Shown here one piece after another: positions 33,781-45,444 of a stretch of 64,000 bases of DNA. The translations under genes and the position numbers were made by a program. The notes beneath the pieces are model-generated. The model did not search any database and was not told the DNA's origin. It was given only the letters and a program-made list of their open reading frames with translations. Origin of the DNA: Heterohyrax brucei (lineage: Eukaryota; Chordata; Mammalia; Hyracoidea; Procaviidae); contig CM053148.1 of the NCBI GenBank assembly GCA_028571685.1, forward strand, positions 92,976,001-93,040,000, in the 5' to 3' direction. Numbering within the stretch: position 1 is the first letter of the stretch; the number at the start of each line of letters is the position of its first letter.

Positions 33781-35874
33781 AAGACCTTTAGGAAAGTAAA
33801 AATAATTTAACCAGTTTGATATAGAAAGAAGAATTTGGAATCTTTTACTACCTTGACTTTGAGTTGTGTTGTTAGGATACTAACTGGTTTACCCACAGCT
33901 ACATACGTGCAGTGAATTTTCTTAGAATTTGGGCTCATTTGTTCAGATATAACCTTTGTGAAATCTTAAAACAACAAAAATGAAAAGACACTTCATCTAT
34001 TATTAAACATAGCTCTAGAAAGTAAATAATTAAATATACAACAAACGAGACTTAGTCATATAAGATATCATAAAATGTAAATCCTGGAGTGTAGCCTTGT
34101 GTTATTCACCATCATTTTTTATATAACAAATGATTTGTATATGTAAGGTCTAGAAAGGTTAAAAATATTAACCCAGCATGACGGCATGTTTATTTTACAG
34201 TAGACAAAATATGCATTTGGTATTTGAAATGGTCATTAATAGTAGGTTTTAATAGTGCTTTTTTTTATTATCTGAAGTTAAATTTAGGATTCATATTAAC
34301 ATCATAATGTCATTTTTTTATATACGGGAAGATAAGAAGGACAGAGTTGATGAAGATGCATTTTTACACTGACTTAAAGTCTTTTCCCACTTACAGAATG
34401 ATATTTCTTGGGTGCTATAATAATCTATCTGTCTTTTGCAAAACTCCACCATTATGTGAGAAACTTAAAAGACTTGCACATGTTCCTGACAAGGTAGCAA
34501 TTTACTGTCACAGTAGAACTGCAAAGACAGAGGGTTGAATAGGGAGAGAAATGAGGAGGTGTGAGACAGACACAGTGTAGGAGAACCTGACTCACCATGA
34601 AGCAGCCTAACCGTCCTGGCAACACAAGGGCCTGAGCAAATCCTTCCCAGCATCTGCTGACATGATGACATGCTTATTTCATGCTCCATTGAGAGCGAAT
34701 GCAAGACTGCAGCGGAAGGGTTCGTTGCCACTTTCCTCTCTCCTGCTGATATCCAAGCCTTCATTACAGTGTGTAAATTCACTGCAGCATGCAAAGTAAT
34801 ATCTGTGGGTTATATTCTCTCCTGTCATTATTTGGCCTCTAAATTGGGTGCACAGTTTTGCAATTCAAACTCACTTGTATATGATATAATTCAAAAAGAT
34901 GGTGGTAAATTGGCAGCAAAAATGTTCAAAATGACTTCTTCCAGGATAAGAATGCAAAAGATCAGTGAATAACGCCAATATTCATGAATCTTTTACTTTC
35001 TTTTTTGCAATGAGAAGCATGGTATGGTTGAAAAATTCAGATCAAAAACACGGCTTGAATGCAAGCCCTATAGTGATCGTTGATTTGAACTTTGGAGAGC
35101 AGCAATCCTTCCCTCGGACTTCTCATCACTAAATAACAAGTTAATGGCACTTCTCTTGAAGAATCATAAGAATTAGAAATAATAAATGAAAAGTCACTGA
35201 CAAATACCATATGGTAATTATGCCTAGAGACTAAGAGGCTCACCAGTTAGGGTTCTGAGAAGACAAACCACTATGAGTATTCTAGAATAATGGATTCAGT
35301 ACAAGGATGAGACTTGATTGGAACTTTTAAAGAAGTCAGTGAAAGTAAGGCAATGAGTCTGGAACTGGAAATACTAGGTGTGCAGTGAAGGAAAGAAAGG
35401 AAAAGCTATAACCCTTGGTACTCTTAAAGACAAATTAGAATTTTAACCTAGTATCACGTCCAAGGTTGCAAATGCAGGTTCTGGCCCAGAGATGACACTC
35501 TTCACCATGATGCTGTACACAGATGGCCTAGAAGTCAGAACAAAGAATCTGATGGGAGCTGGAGAGCATCTGGACCCAACTTCAGTAACAAAAACCAGTT
35601 GATCAGTAACAGTGTGTGCAACCAGCAACAGTCTACCAGGAGCCCAGTTCTTCAGCCTGGTGCCCTATTCTGTCCATCACGGCATATTGGCTGCTAGTTC
35701 ACTTCTGTCTTCCAAATTTCACTCAAGTTTCACCATGTTCAACTCTAGCCCAGAACCACACAGGAAGTTTCCACTAATAAACGTAGTTCTAGCTTAGCTA
35801 AGGTGACGCAGTATAAAGCCACTACAAAAGGATGGGTCATGTCATACTGTGGTCCCGGCACAGTTGCCACGGAG
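33781..35874. other. 2.1 kb with no recognised gene or repeat
   Basis: 34540-34975 is less AT-rich and compositionally different from its surroundings. 35245-35860 has a weak resemblance to the start of the unclassified repeat (agttagggttctgagaagac) but is not callable. Confidence 0.35.
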
Positions 35875-36035
35875 TTGACTCTGGTGGTGTAGTGGTGAAC
35901 TGTTACGTCTGCTAACCGAAAGGACAGCACAGTTTGAATCCACCAGAAGATCCTTGGAAACTCTATGGAGCAGTTCTGCTCTGTCCTATAGGTCATTATA
36001 AGTCAGAATTGACTCAATGGCAATGGGTTTTGGTT
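35875..36035 (+). repeat. AfroSINE
   Basis: gactctggtggtgtagtggt to aatggcaatgggttttggtt. The B-box-like region carries a small insertion (cagcacagtttgaatcc). Confidence 0.88.
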
Positions 36036-36489
36036 TCTGGTGAATTCTGAAATGTAGCTTTGAGTTACTCAGAATCATTCTCTTGGCCCAAGCAGGTAGG
36101 AGAAGGAATAGCAGTTATTTCCTAATGAATGCTAGAGTCTCACAGTCCTCTCCTCTGGTCACAAATACGTGGAACTTTCTCCTTTCTGTTTGTAAGCACA
36201 CTTACCCCATCTCCGGGGGAGCCAAGCTAAAAACGCAATGTTGCCATGGCATCAGACACAAATCCAGATCTCAATTTCATTGCTGTTCTTGATACTTTTG
36301 CTCCAGATACAAGAACAAAAAGCACAGTATCATTTCCTTCTTTTATGTCTTATTTATAGCGGCAGAAGGAAAAGAGAGTAAACACAATGAAATAAGAATT
36401 TAAAAAGATAAACACAGTGAGAATAAAAGAAATAATGAATTCACTGCACCATGCCAGTTCTGAAATTATAGCGTGCAAAATGTTGGTTC

Positions 36490-37050
36490 CTGTAATGGGT
36501 TTCTAGTCTCTCTCCCCAGGGAAAGTTCTCCCCAGTTCATAGGTTGCTTTTTTGTTTTTTGTATGTTAATGTGACATCACCCTCTGGGAGACCCTTCTAA
36601 GTCCATTATTCTGCTTGGCTACGCCTCAAGAGGTCTCTGGGGACACATTATCCTGGGTAACTGAGCTTTTCCCTAGCCTTCCTCTGGCCTGCAGAGAGCT
36701 GGAGTTTTAAGAGTCGTCTTATGAGTTGAACGATCACAGCCTTTCATCCAGGCTGGTGGCTCCCTATAATACAGCTCTGGCAGAAACTTACCTTCCTGCT
36801 CATTTGACTCTGGTCAGCAGCACGTGCCAGGAGGTACGTCTATAATTTGTTTAGAATTCTTTGACCTCTTGGTGGTTGTGTTGGCAGTCTTCTCGGTTGC
36901 TAGCCAAGAGCTATGTATTTCTCTTTGTGTATTTTCATTCAACTGAAGGAATTGATTAGTTATTCTGTTAAATAAAGCTCTCTGATAATCAGACTGTTAA
37001 TTTGGTCCTTGACACGAGGTTGATTTTTGTTGGGCTTTACCTCTCAGATA
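36490..37050 (+). repeat. LTR-like stretch (tentative)
   Basis: A TATA-like ctataatacagc near 36763 is followed about 200 bp later by an AATAAA signal (ttaaataaagctctctgata near 36970) and a T-rich, U5-like end. This is the layout of a solo LTR, but I could not fix TG/CA ends or a target duplication. Confidence 0.3.
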
Positions 37051-37134
37051 TTTTCTCAGTTTTATCTTTCAACATGGACAATTGGTAGGAAGTTGCCTTA
37101 GTCAATTGCGTACATTCAGAATTTCTGAGCCCTG

Positions 37135-37187
37135 TTTCTATAGAGTCACTATGAGTCCCAATTAACTTGAAGGCAGCGCATTTTTGT
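37135..37187 (+). repeat. AfroSINE 3'-tail fragment
   Basis: tctatagagtcactatgagt to gaaggcagcgcatttttgtt. Confidence 0.65.
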
Positions 37188-37234
37188 TTCATTTATTTCT
37201 ACCTGCAAGGAGGCCTTGGGGAGATGAAAGGTCT

Positions 37235-37380
37235 ATGGATCAAACCAACCAGCCACTCTGCAGGAGAGATGTGGCAGTCTGCTGCCATTAAGTACAGCCT
37301 CGGAAACTCTATGAGGCGGTTGCATTTTGTCCTGGAGGGTCGCTATGACTAAGAGTCGACTCCACGGCAATAAGTTAATG
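37235..37380 (+). repeat. AfroSINE, long variant (5' part reduced)
   Basis: Long-variant segment gagatgtggcagtctgctgc, then ggaaactctatgaggcggtt and the tail gagtcgactccacggcaata. Confidence 0.75.
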
Positions 37381-37397
37381 GGATTTCTACTGGGAAG

Positions 37398-37592
37398 CAG
37401 CTCTGGTGGTGCAGAGGTTAAGCACTCTCCTGCTAACACAGAATCTAGTGGTTCAAACTCCCCCAGAGGCTCAGAGGGAAAAAGACCTGGCAACATCTCT
37501 TAAAGATTACAGAATAGAAAGCCTTATGGGGCAGAACATTATAGGGTTACTAAAAGTAGGAACTGACCCAGCAGCCCACAACAATAGCAATA
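37398..37592 (+). repeat. AfroSINE, long variant
   Basis: agctctggtggtgcagaggt, gaaaaagacctggcaacatc, cttatggggcagaacattat, and an RTE-like terminus cagcagcccacaacaata. Confidence 0.8.
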
Positions 37593-37879
37593 TTTCTATT
37601 GAGAGACAATATTGCAAGGATCTATGACTTGATACACAATTTGTGAGACATTGATGGACCGTTATTCCTAACCTGTCCTTTCAAAGATGTTGCATGGAGC
37701 TAACACCCTCAGAAGACATTGAGTCCTCATTCCAGGGAAAAATTGTAGGCATGCTTACTCTTCAGAGTAATAAAGATGAGCCCCCCCCCCAAATGGCAAA
37801 CATCTTTGCCTCTTGACATCAAATACTTATTCCCTAAACTCAGATTTGCTCTCCTGTAACGCAACCCGTTGCACCTAGA
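37593..37879. other. no recognised gene or repeat
   Basis: A C10 run near 37780 is the only marked feature. Confidence 0.35.
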
Positions 37880-37884
37880 GGTGC

Positions 37885-38398
37885 TGTCTTGGGCTGAATT
37901 GTGTCCCCCACCCCCAAAATATGTGTAGCCATGTGGCTGGGCTTTTATTCCCAATACTTTATGGTCATCCCCCATTTTGCAATTTTCTCCTGCTGTACTT
38001 GAAGGGATTAGGGTGGGGCCGTAAATCCCTTCACAGGTTCAGCTCCCTGCTCCACGTAAAGGGACTTTCCCTGGAGTATGGTTTGTACAACTCTTTATCC
38101 GTTTATCCTACCCGAGATAAAAAGAAAGGGAAGCAAGCAGAGGGTTGGGAACCTCACGCTGTCAATAAAGCATCCCTGGGAGAAGTGCACATCCTTCAGA
38201 CCTGAGGTTCCTGTGCCAAGATGCTCCCTGAACATACCAGACTTTCCTCCAGAGCCGCAAGGGGAAAAGCTTTCCTTTTGAATGAATATCCTGAATTTGG
38301 ACTTGTGGCCTACTAGAACGTGTAAGAATAAACGTTTCTTTTTTAAAGCCATCCATCTCATAGTGTTTCTGTTACAGCAGCACTAGCTGACTAAAATA
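37885..38398 (+). mobile_element. solo LTR (MaLR/MLT1-like endogenous retroelement)
   Basis: 514 bp flanked by a perfect 5-bp duplication ggtgc (37880-37884 and 38399-38403), the length expected for ERVL/MaLR elements. It begins tgtcttgggctgaattgtgt and ends with the aagccatcc...cagcactagctgactaaaata pattern. An AATAAA-type signal (agaataaacgtttc) lies near 38325. The same family occurs at 46305-46816 and 59365-59690. No internal viral genes are present. Confidence 0.85.
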
Positions 38399-38403
38399 GG
38401 TGC

Positions 38404-38814
38404 CTTCTGTCTACCTTCTCACTGACCTGTGAGAATTGGGGTTCAAGGAATTGATCCCATAATGTGGACATCCTCGATGCTATTTCTGTGAGGGACTTTA
38501 TCTCTGGTGTAGAAGTCTCCTGTATTCGACCAGCACCTGCCCATGAAATTGTTGTGGGCTCAGCCCTTAGCTTATTACTCACGCGAAGTCTCAGACCCCT
38601 CATAGTTCTTACAAACCCAGTTCCTGTTATTTCTGTTTGCAAGGTAGTCAATTTTTAGTGGACAAATTTCTTCTATCCCTCTCCTACCAGATGTAGCCAG
38701 GGAAACAAAGTACTCAGAACTCTCTTTTGGCCTCACCTGTACACAGTTCATCATTTTCCCTCTAAATTATCCCAAATGTTTTACCAAAGTGATTCATGGT
38801 GGATTATGTACTGT
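38404..38814. other. no recognised gene or repeat
   Basis: Nothing recognised. Open frames on both strands overlap here, which argues for chance. Confidence 0.35.
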
Positions 38815-38880
38815 AGGTCAGTTCTACCCTGGCCCCTAGGGTCGCCATGAGTCGGATCCGACTCAAAGGCACTTGGCTTG
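38815..38880 (+). repeat. AfroSINE 3' half
   Basis: aggtcagttctaccctggcc, cgccatgagtcggatccgac, ending in aaaggcacttggcttggc. Well-preserved tail. Confidence 0.8.
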
Positions 38881-38884
38881 GCAT

Positions 38885-39012
38885 GACTGAACCCAGTTGT
38901 GTAGTGGTTAAGTGCTGTGTTTGCTAACCAGAAAGTCAGCAGTTCAAATCTGCCGGGTGCTCCCTGGAAACTCTATGAAGCAGCTCTCCTTTGTGGTATA
39001 GGTTTGCTACGT
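38885..39012 (+). repeat. AfroSINE (3' tail replaced by GT-rich sequence)
   Basis: acccagttgtgtagtggtta, cagttcaaatctgccgggtg, then gtataggtttgctacgtgtg. Confidence 0.8.
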
Positions 39013-39221
39013 GTGTGTGTCTGTGTGCACATCATTTAATGAGTTTCCTAGTGGCAGTTTAACTGGTCTCTAAACAGATGTTACACTTTGCATTACGTGA
39101 GCAACCTTCTAGTGGGTTTCCCTAACTCATTAAACAAGTTTCCATTTTACCATCAATTTTGTATCTTACAGAAGGTCTTAAAATTCAAACCATTATCTCA
39201 CTCTATTTATTACTGGAAATC

Positions 39222-39358
39222 TGATATTCTAGTAGTTAAAAGCTGCTGCTGCTAACCAAAAGGTGAGCAATTTGAACCCACCAGGCACCCCTTGGAAGTC
39301 TTGTGGGTCTCTTCTGTCCTACAGGGTCACTGTGAGGCAGAAATAGTGGACAGCAAAA
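39222..39358 (+). repeat. AfroSINE
   Basis: atattctagtagttaaaagc, ctgctaaccaaaaggtgagc, ctgtcctacagggtcactgt. Confidence 0.8.
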
Positions 39359-40074
39359 TATGCTTTTTTTTTTCATTTATTATTGTGTAAATACATCTTT
39401 TAATTGTTATTTTAATGGAACTTACTGAGACAGAAATACCTGCTGTTTGAAGAGTTTGCTTTCCTTCTTTGGGCCAATTATCCTGCTCATTCTGCTACCA
39501 AAAAAAAAAAAAAATCTGAAGCAGAAGACTTGTGTTTGCTGGTCTGCAGAATGGAAAGAAGGATATACATTCAGTGTACACAGAGTCTTCTATTATTAAA
39601 GTAAGTTCCAGCAGCAATTTTAGCTTAAACTCTAATTATAGATAACTCTGGGCTATTAGGAAACTGTATCAAATAATTCTCTGGAGCAAATAAACTATGG
39701 TGTTTGCAGTGACGCAGTACTAACCTCTTTTCATTACTTAAAGTTATATGTTTTCCACTATGGCTTCACACTTCTCATTTTCTCATTTAGCTCTCTATAT
39801 TTTATTCATTAGCTGTTCGATTGTCACATCATAATGTGTTCCCAATTGTCAATTCAAACCCTGGACTGAAAGAGACAATTAAAAGAATAACTCAAATATT
39901 CTAATCATTCCCAGCTATAATCATGAAACAGAAACAGAGCTAAAAGTCAATCTTTTTAATATTGGAGGTGAGATGATAGAAAAGAACTCTGAATCCCGGT
40001 TAACCTTGACTTATACCTAGCAGTAACCTCTAAGCCCCTAAGCCTCATTTCCTGCCTGTCTCTGGGGCGGGGGG
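39359..40074. other. no recognised gene or repeat
   Basis: A14 run near 39500. Otherwise apparently unique. Confidence 0.35.
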
Positions 40075-40272
40075 AAACATAGCCTTGAGGTTGACTTTGA
40101 CTCAGAGTGACCCCACTTGTATCAGGATAGAATTGCATTTCATAGAGTTTTCATTAGCTGAGTTTTTGGAAGTTGATCAAGAGGATTTGCTTCCAGGGCC
40201 ACTCAGGGTGGAACCAAAACACCGCACGTTGGGTTAGTAGCCTAACACATTAACTACCTAACCACCCAGGTA
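40075..40272 (-). repeat. older AfroSINE variant (long form)
   Basis: gactcagagtgaccccactt, ttttcattagctgagttttt, gaagttgatcaagaggattt and the end actacctaaccacccagg match the older long form also seen at 20180-20405. Confidence 0.65.
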
Positions 40273-40422
40273 TTTTAATCTCCTTTCCCACCTTAACGAA
40301 GTCTACCTCATCACACTAGAAACGCTGGCACCCTCTTGCTTCTTCTTTTAAACTTTGCACTGGCCAGCTACCTCTTTCATAGCTGAAGCCTGGAACACTG
40401 CTTTTACAAAATGCTTGGGACT

Positions 40423-40446
40423 CGTCGGCACTTGGCTTGGCTGGGT
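40423..40446 (+). repeat. orphan RTE/AfroSINE 3' tail
   Basis: gactcgtcggcacttggctt then ggctggg. No body upstream. Confidence 0.6.
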
Positions 40447-40679
40447 GCTTGGTATTCGTTCTCTCTCTCTGTTCCAGATCTCCAGAAAACCATCTTCCAA
40501 CCTCTGCTTGGGGATTCCCCAACCTATGTGACAAATCCTTCTTTGACCACATCAAGCACTAATGGACTACTATCACGAATTTTGGTTTCTGAACCTAACC
40601 TTGAGAGGGCATTTCTCCATGTTACAATGAGGGTGCTGTGAGGCTTATACTAAATCAGTTCGATATGACCAAATACATT

Positions 40680-40700
40680 TGTGTATGTATGTGTTCTATG

Positions 40701-40731
<31 letters not shown>

Positions 40732-40745
40732 GTATACCTACATGT
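40680..40745. repeat. (TATG)n/(TA)n microsatellite
   Basis: tgtgtatgtatgtgttctatg followed by two (TA)n runs around a catat centre. Confidence 0.9.
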
Positions 40746-41489
40746 ATTTCATCATCATGAAAAAAATTTGCTTGTTTCATAAATAGCTAGATGTGATTCT
40801 GGCTGACCTCATAGATATTGTGGGTGTAGTCCCAGACCACTGCAATAAAGTGAATTTCACAATCAAGTGAGTCACATGAGCTTTTGGTTTTCCAGTGTGT
40901 ATGAAACTTACATATACACTATATTGTAGTCTATTAAGTGAACGGTAGCATTTGTTTAAAAACACAATGTACTTCACCTTAATTTTAAAAGGCTTTACTG
41001 TTAAAAAAAAAAATGCTAACCATCATCAGAGCCTTCAGCAATTGTATTCTATTTGCAGACAGAGGGTCTCGCCTCGATACTGATGGCTGCTGACTGAGCA
41101 AGGTGGTAGTTGCTTGAGGTTGGGGTGGCCGCGGCAATTTCTTAAGATGACAAGGAAGTTCGTCATCTCAGCTGACTGTTTCTTTAAAGACAGGTTTCTC
41201 TTTAACATGCAATGCTGCGTGATAGTGTTTTATCTTTGGTAGAACTTCTTTCAGCATTAGAGTCAGTCCTCTAAAATGTTCACATTGATTCATCAGCTAA
41301 GTCTGTGTAACGTTCTAAATCCTTTGTCGTCATTTCAACAATGTTCAAGGTATCTTCACCAGGAGTAGATTCTACTTCAAAAATTCACTTTCTTTGTTCA
41401 CTCATCAGAAGCAATTTCTCATCCGTTAAAACTGTGTCATGAGATTGCAGCAATTCAGTCCTATCTTCAGGTTCCACTTTTATTTTTAT

Positions 41490-41910
41490 ATACCTATTTC
41501 ATTTCTTTTCTTTTCTTTTCTTTTAAATTGTCATTAAGTGAAAGTATACAATTTAAATAGGTTTTGCATGCCTATCTGTCTGCAGCTCCTTCTGCTCTCC
41601 CCAGCCGGTGACAGCACCCTCCTTCTTTTCACACTGTATTTCTAGTGTCCACTTAACAAGCATCTGTCTCCTTCCCTCCACCCTCTTCTTTCCCCTCTAG
41701 AAACAGCCCCGTAGGAAAGCCTCTGCTAAGTGCATAGAACCATAAAGTATGCACACCATACGGTCACATTGTGTTCCTGAATCCAGTTTATTCTTGTCTG
41801 AAGAGCTGACCTCTTCACTGTCCCAGGGGATCCTCCGGGCTGTCAGACCATCAGTTCAGGTCTTTTAGTAGAGTTCTTGGGCTTTACCCTTCTTTCTCTC
41901 ATGTTCGGTC
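41490..41910 (-). mobile_element. 5'-truncated L1 nested in Tigger1
   Basis: cttttcttttctttt (T-rich end), then caatttaaataggttttgca and tgtctgcagctccttctgct as in the other L1 3' UTRs. It sits between halves of a Tigger1 motif; the approximate target duplication ccacttttattttta / ctgcttctaattcta lies at 41474-41488 and 41912-41926. Confidence 0.85.
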
Positions 41911-42377
41911 TCTGCTTCTAATTCTAACTCTCTTGCTGTTCCTACTACGTCTGCAATTAATTCCTTCACTGAAACCCTGAGCCTCTCAAAATCATCCATG
42001 AAGGTTAAAGTCTTTTTTCCCAACTGCTATTAATGTTAATATTTCGACCTACTCCTGTAAATCACGAATGTTCTTAATGGCATCTAGAAGGGTGAACATT
42101 TTCCAAAAGGCTTTTCAATTTAATTAGCTTTGATCCATCAGAGGAGTCACTATCTATAGCAGCTATAGCTTCATGAAACATTATTTCTTAAATGATAAAA
42201 CAGGAATGTCAAAACTACTCCTTGATCCACAGTTGCAGAATGCTACTGTGCTAGCAGCATGAAATTGACATTAATTTCTTTGTACATCTCCATCAGAGCT
42301 CTTAGATGATCGACCAGGTGTGTTGTCCAAGACCAGCAGTATCTTGAAAGAAATGTTTGTTTCTGAACAGTAGGTTT

Positions 42378-42548
42378 CAACCCAAACCAAAAAAAACCAT
42401 TGCCATCCAGTCAATTCCAACTCATAGCCACCCTATAAGACAAAGTAGAGCTGCCCCATAGGATTTCCAAGGAGTGCCTGGTGAATTCGAAGGGCCGGTC
42501 TTTTGGTTACCAGCCCTAGCTCTCAACCGCTATGCCACCAAGGTTTTC
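42378..42548 (-). mobile_element. AfroSINE nested in Tigger1
   Basis: Starts in aaaccaaaaaaaaccattgc, ends in ccaccaaggtttt. The Tigger1 sequence around it carries an approximate duplication, aggtttcaa / aggtatcaa. Confidence 0.9.
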
Positions 42549-43763
42549 AGGTATCAAAAGCTGAGCTTTAAATATTCAGTAAATGATGTTGTAAGCAATT
42601 GTGCTGTCATCCAGGTCTTGCAGTTCATTTAGAGAGCAAAGGTAGAAGAGATGTAACATAATTCTTAAGGGCCCTAGGATTTTGGGAATGGTAAATGTGT
42701 ATTTGCTTCAACTTAAATTCTTCAATTTAGTTACCCCCTATCGAGAGAGTCAGCCTGTCCTTTGAAGCTTTTAAGCCAGTCGTTGACTTCTCCTCTCTAG
42801 CTATGAAAGTTCTAGATGCCATCTTCTTCCAATATAAGGGTGCTTCATCTACGCTGAAAATCTAATGCTTCATGTAGCCTTCATCACTGACCTGAGCTAG
42901 GTCTTCAGCTTAACTTGCTGCAGTTTCTGTATCAGCACTTGCTGCTTTACTTGGTACCTTTACATTATGAAGACAGCTTCTTTCCTTAAACCTCATGAAC
43001 CAACCTCTGCTGGCTTCAAACGTCTGCAGCTTCCTCACCTCTCAGCCTTCACAGAACCAAAGCAAATTAGAGCTTCACTCTGGACTGGGTTTTGGTTTAA
43101 GAGAATATTGGAGCTGCTTTGATCTTCTACCCAGATCACTAAAGCTTTCTCCAAATCAGCAATAAGGCTGTCACTGGCATGTTCACTGGAGTAGCACTTT
43201 TAAGCTCCTGGAAGAGCTTTCCTTTTGACTCGACAGCTTGGTTAAGCGTCACAAGAGGTCTGGCGTATGCCGTGTCAACAAGCCTTCCTCACTCATCTTA
43301 ATCATTTCTAACTTTTGATTTAAATGAGAGACTCTTCCATTCATTTGAGCAATTAGAAGACATGGTAGAGTTATCAGCTGGCCTAATTTTATATTGTTTC
43401 ATCTCAGGGAATAAAGAGGATTGAGGAGAAGGAGAGAGATGGCTGTCGGTGAAGCAGTCAGAACACCCACAGTTGTCATTCAAGTTCACTATCATATGCA
43501 AGTGTGGTTCATAGCTCACCAAAACAAGTGCAAGAGTAACATCAGAGATCAGTGATCGCAAGTCACCATAACACATATAATAATAATGACAATGTTTGAA
43601 ATGTAGCAAGAGCTACCAAAATGTGACACAGAGAAATGAGGCAAGTACGTGTTATTGGAAAAATGGCAATGACCGACTTGTTCAAGGCACAGTTTCAACA
43701 ACCCTTCAATTTTTAAAAACATGACAGCTGCAAAGAAAAATACAATAAAATAAGGTACCTCTG

Positions 43764-45254
43764 CAATCAGTATATTTTATGAAATAAAATGGTTTTTCCT
43801 CTTTGAATTCTGTTAAAATGGAGAGATAAACATTGGTTACTTTCATTAATTAAAATAGAGGGATATAAACTTGTTGCATTCTATTTGTAACTATTTAAGA
43901 GGCATACATGAGCAGAATAGTCCCACAAATGCTTTGGAGATTAAAGTTTACTTACAAAATATATTCAAAAATATCTGTACTGAGTAATATGTTATTTTTC
44001 TTCAGATGGATCATCAGTTTGTTAATTTTTCACTATAAGCTTGATAATTAAAGAAATATTTGCTTATTCTTTAAATATAAGTTGGCATTGTGGTTAATTG
44101 CCATTAATTAATTATTACATGACATGAAATTGTTAGATCATGCTTCAAGTGTCATTTACCTGCAAAGAAAATCTGCTTTTTAAATTTCTCCCTACACATG
44201 AAATCTTAGACTCTTAAAATTAAAAATAGACTATGGATGTTATCTGGATAACCTTCATTTATTATTCTCTCTAGTGCAGGAAAAGGTAAGAAAATAATTT
44301 CCCAATGAAAGTATATCTTCCACACTTAAAAAGTTCTTCATCATCTAAAAACTCACTCAGAGACCTTGTATTTTTTATTATTTGTTTTTCAGGAGTGAGC
44401 ATATCACAGCAACGATTCTCATGTGCTTCTTTTATGCTCTTCTCTGGGAACTGGTTCTAATAAATCAGATGGTTGTGGTATCCACTGATTTTATTGTTAC
44501 CATTTTCCAGAGAGTGTAGCAAGACAGAGTAGATACAGTGGTCTTCTGATTCAGGGATACGAGGAGAGAAATACAATCCTTCCCCAACGGTTCACTATAA
44601 GGCCCGTCTATGTTAGTATGAAGTGACAAAGATCAGAGTATCTCACTTTGAGAAGCACTAAGTGAGCCACAACCTCTCTTTTCTCCACACTGTTTCCAGG
44701 AATTCACACAACTACGCGTCTCTGATGACTTCCCCTTCTACTTTCTCCCCCTCACTACCACGTGAACCTATGCATTTTTCTCCTGGATGCAACAGCTCTT
44801 TTTATTTGCTGTTGAGAGGCAGTACAGATGAGTAATTACAAGGAAAAATTTTAAAGTTAGAGAATGTAGGTGCAAATCCCATTTTTGCAGTTACTGGCTG
44901 GGTATTTTTTGTTTATTTCCTTATCCTTGTAAGAGAGATGATATAAACTTGCATTCTCAGAGTTAATGTAAAAACTTGAATGACTGTTAAGTCATCCAAA
45001 ATTCTCAGGAAAGTACTAAGGCTCAAAGTTAGCATTATGTGTGTCAGTGTATATTAAGATTTCTACAAAACTGATACCCTCTATTATCTCTTTCTGGCCA
45101 ACAATAACCACATTCTCCCAACTTTTAAATTACGAAATTATTTCCTTTGGATTCTGCAACACAGTTTATTGTCTTCTCAGACAGAACTCCAGTAAGCCAA
45201 AGTTTATTCAAGATAAAATCATTCTGGTTAGAATTGAAAAAGAAGAGCATCATC
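43764..45254. other. no recognised gene; possible MIR near 44835-44970
   Basis: Mostly unique AT-rich DNA. Around 44835-44970 the order gtaggtgcaaatccca...gttactggctgggt...tccttatccttgtaa resembles a MIR (plus strand), at low confidence. Confidence 0.35.
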
Positions 45255-45263
45255 AGTTAGTTA

Positions 45264-45435
45264 CCCCAAAATGAATCAAACCCACTGCCTCTTAGTCAAT
45301 TCTGACCCATGATGACCCTATAGGACAGAGGAGAACTGCTCCATAGAGTTCTCAAGTAGCACCTGGTGGGTTTGAACTACTGACCTCACGGTTAGCAGAA
45401 GTAGCATTTAACTGCTGTGCCACCAGGGTTTCCTT
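45264..45435 (-). repeat. AfroSINE with target-site duplication
   Basis: ccccaaaatgaatcaaaccc to tgccaccagggtttcctt. Flanked by agttagtta at 45255-45263 and 45436-45444. Confidence 0.92.
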
Positions 45436-45444
45436 AGTTAGTTA

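Larger units (their letters stand above)
40990..43365 (-). pseudogene. Tigger1 transposase (CENP-B/pogo type), decayed
   Basis: Remnant of the pogo-type DDE transposase, which binds the terminal repeats and moves the element by cut-and-paste. The expected start on the minus strand is near 43363, where the complement of catgg gives Met in the context agaagacatggtag. Towards the C-terminus the DNA still tracks the family consensus (for example cctcatgaaccaacctctgc and ccagtcgttgacttctcctc). It is interrupted by an L1 3' UTR, by an AfroSINE and by small indels, so it cannot be translated. The 103-codon open frame at 43298-43609 (minus) overlaps the 5' region in what appears to be another frame. 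Boundaries are approximate. Confidence 0.7.
40799..43763 (-). mobile_element. Tigger1 (pogo/Tc1-mariner) DNA transposon, near full length
   Basis: Follows the Tigger1 consensus I remember across its whole length, in minus orientation. Terminal-repeat remnants are at the left (acctcatagatattgtggg, ctgcaataaagtgaatttc) and right (caataaaataaggtacctct). Without the nested L1 (41490-41910) and AfroSINE (42378-42548) it is about 2.4 kb, the expected length of Tigger1. Confidence 0.88.

Noticed and set aside
43298-43609. 103-codon minus-strand open frame as a possible small gene
   Set aside because: It overlaps the 5' end of the Tigger1 transposase region in an unrelated frame.
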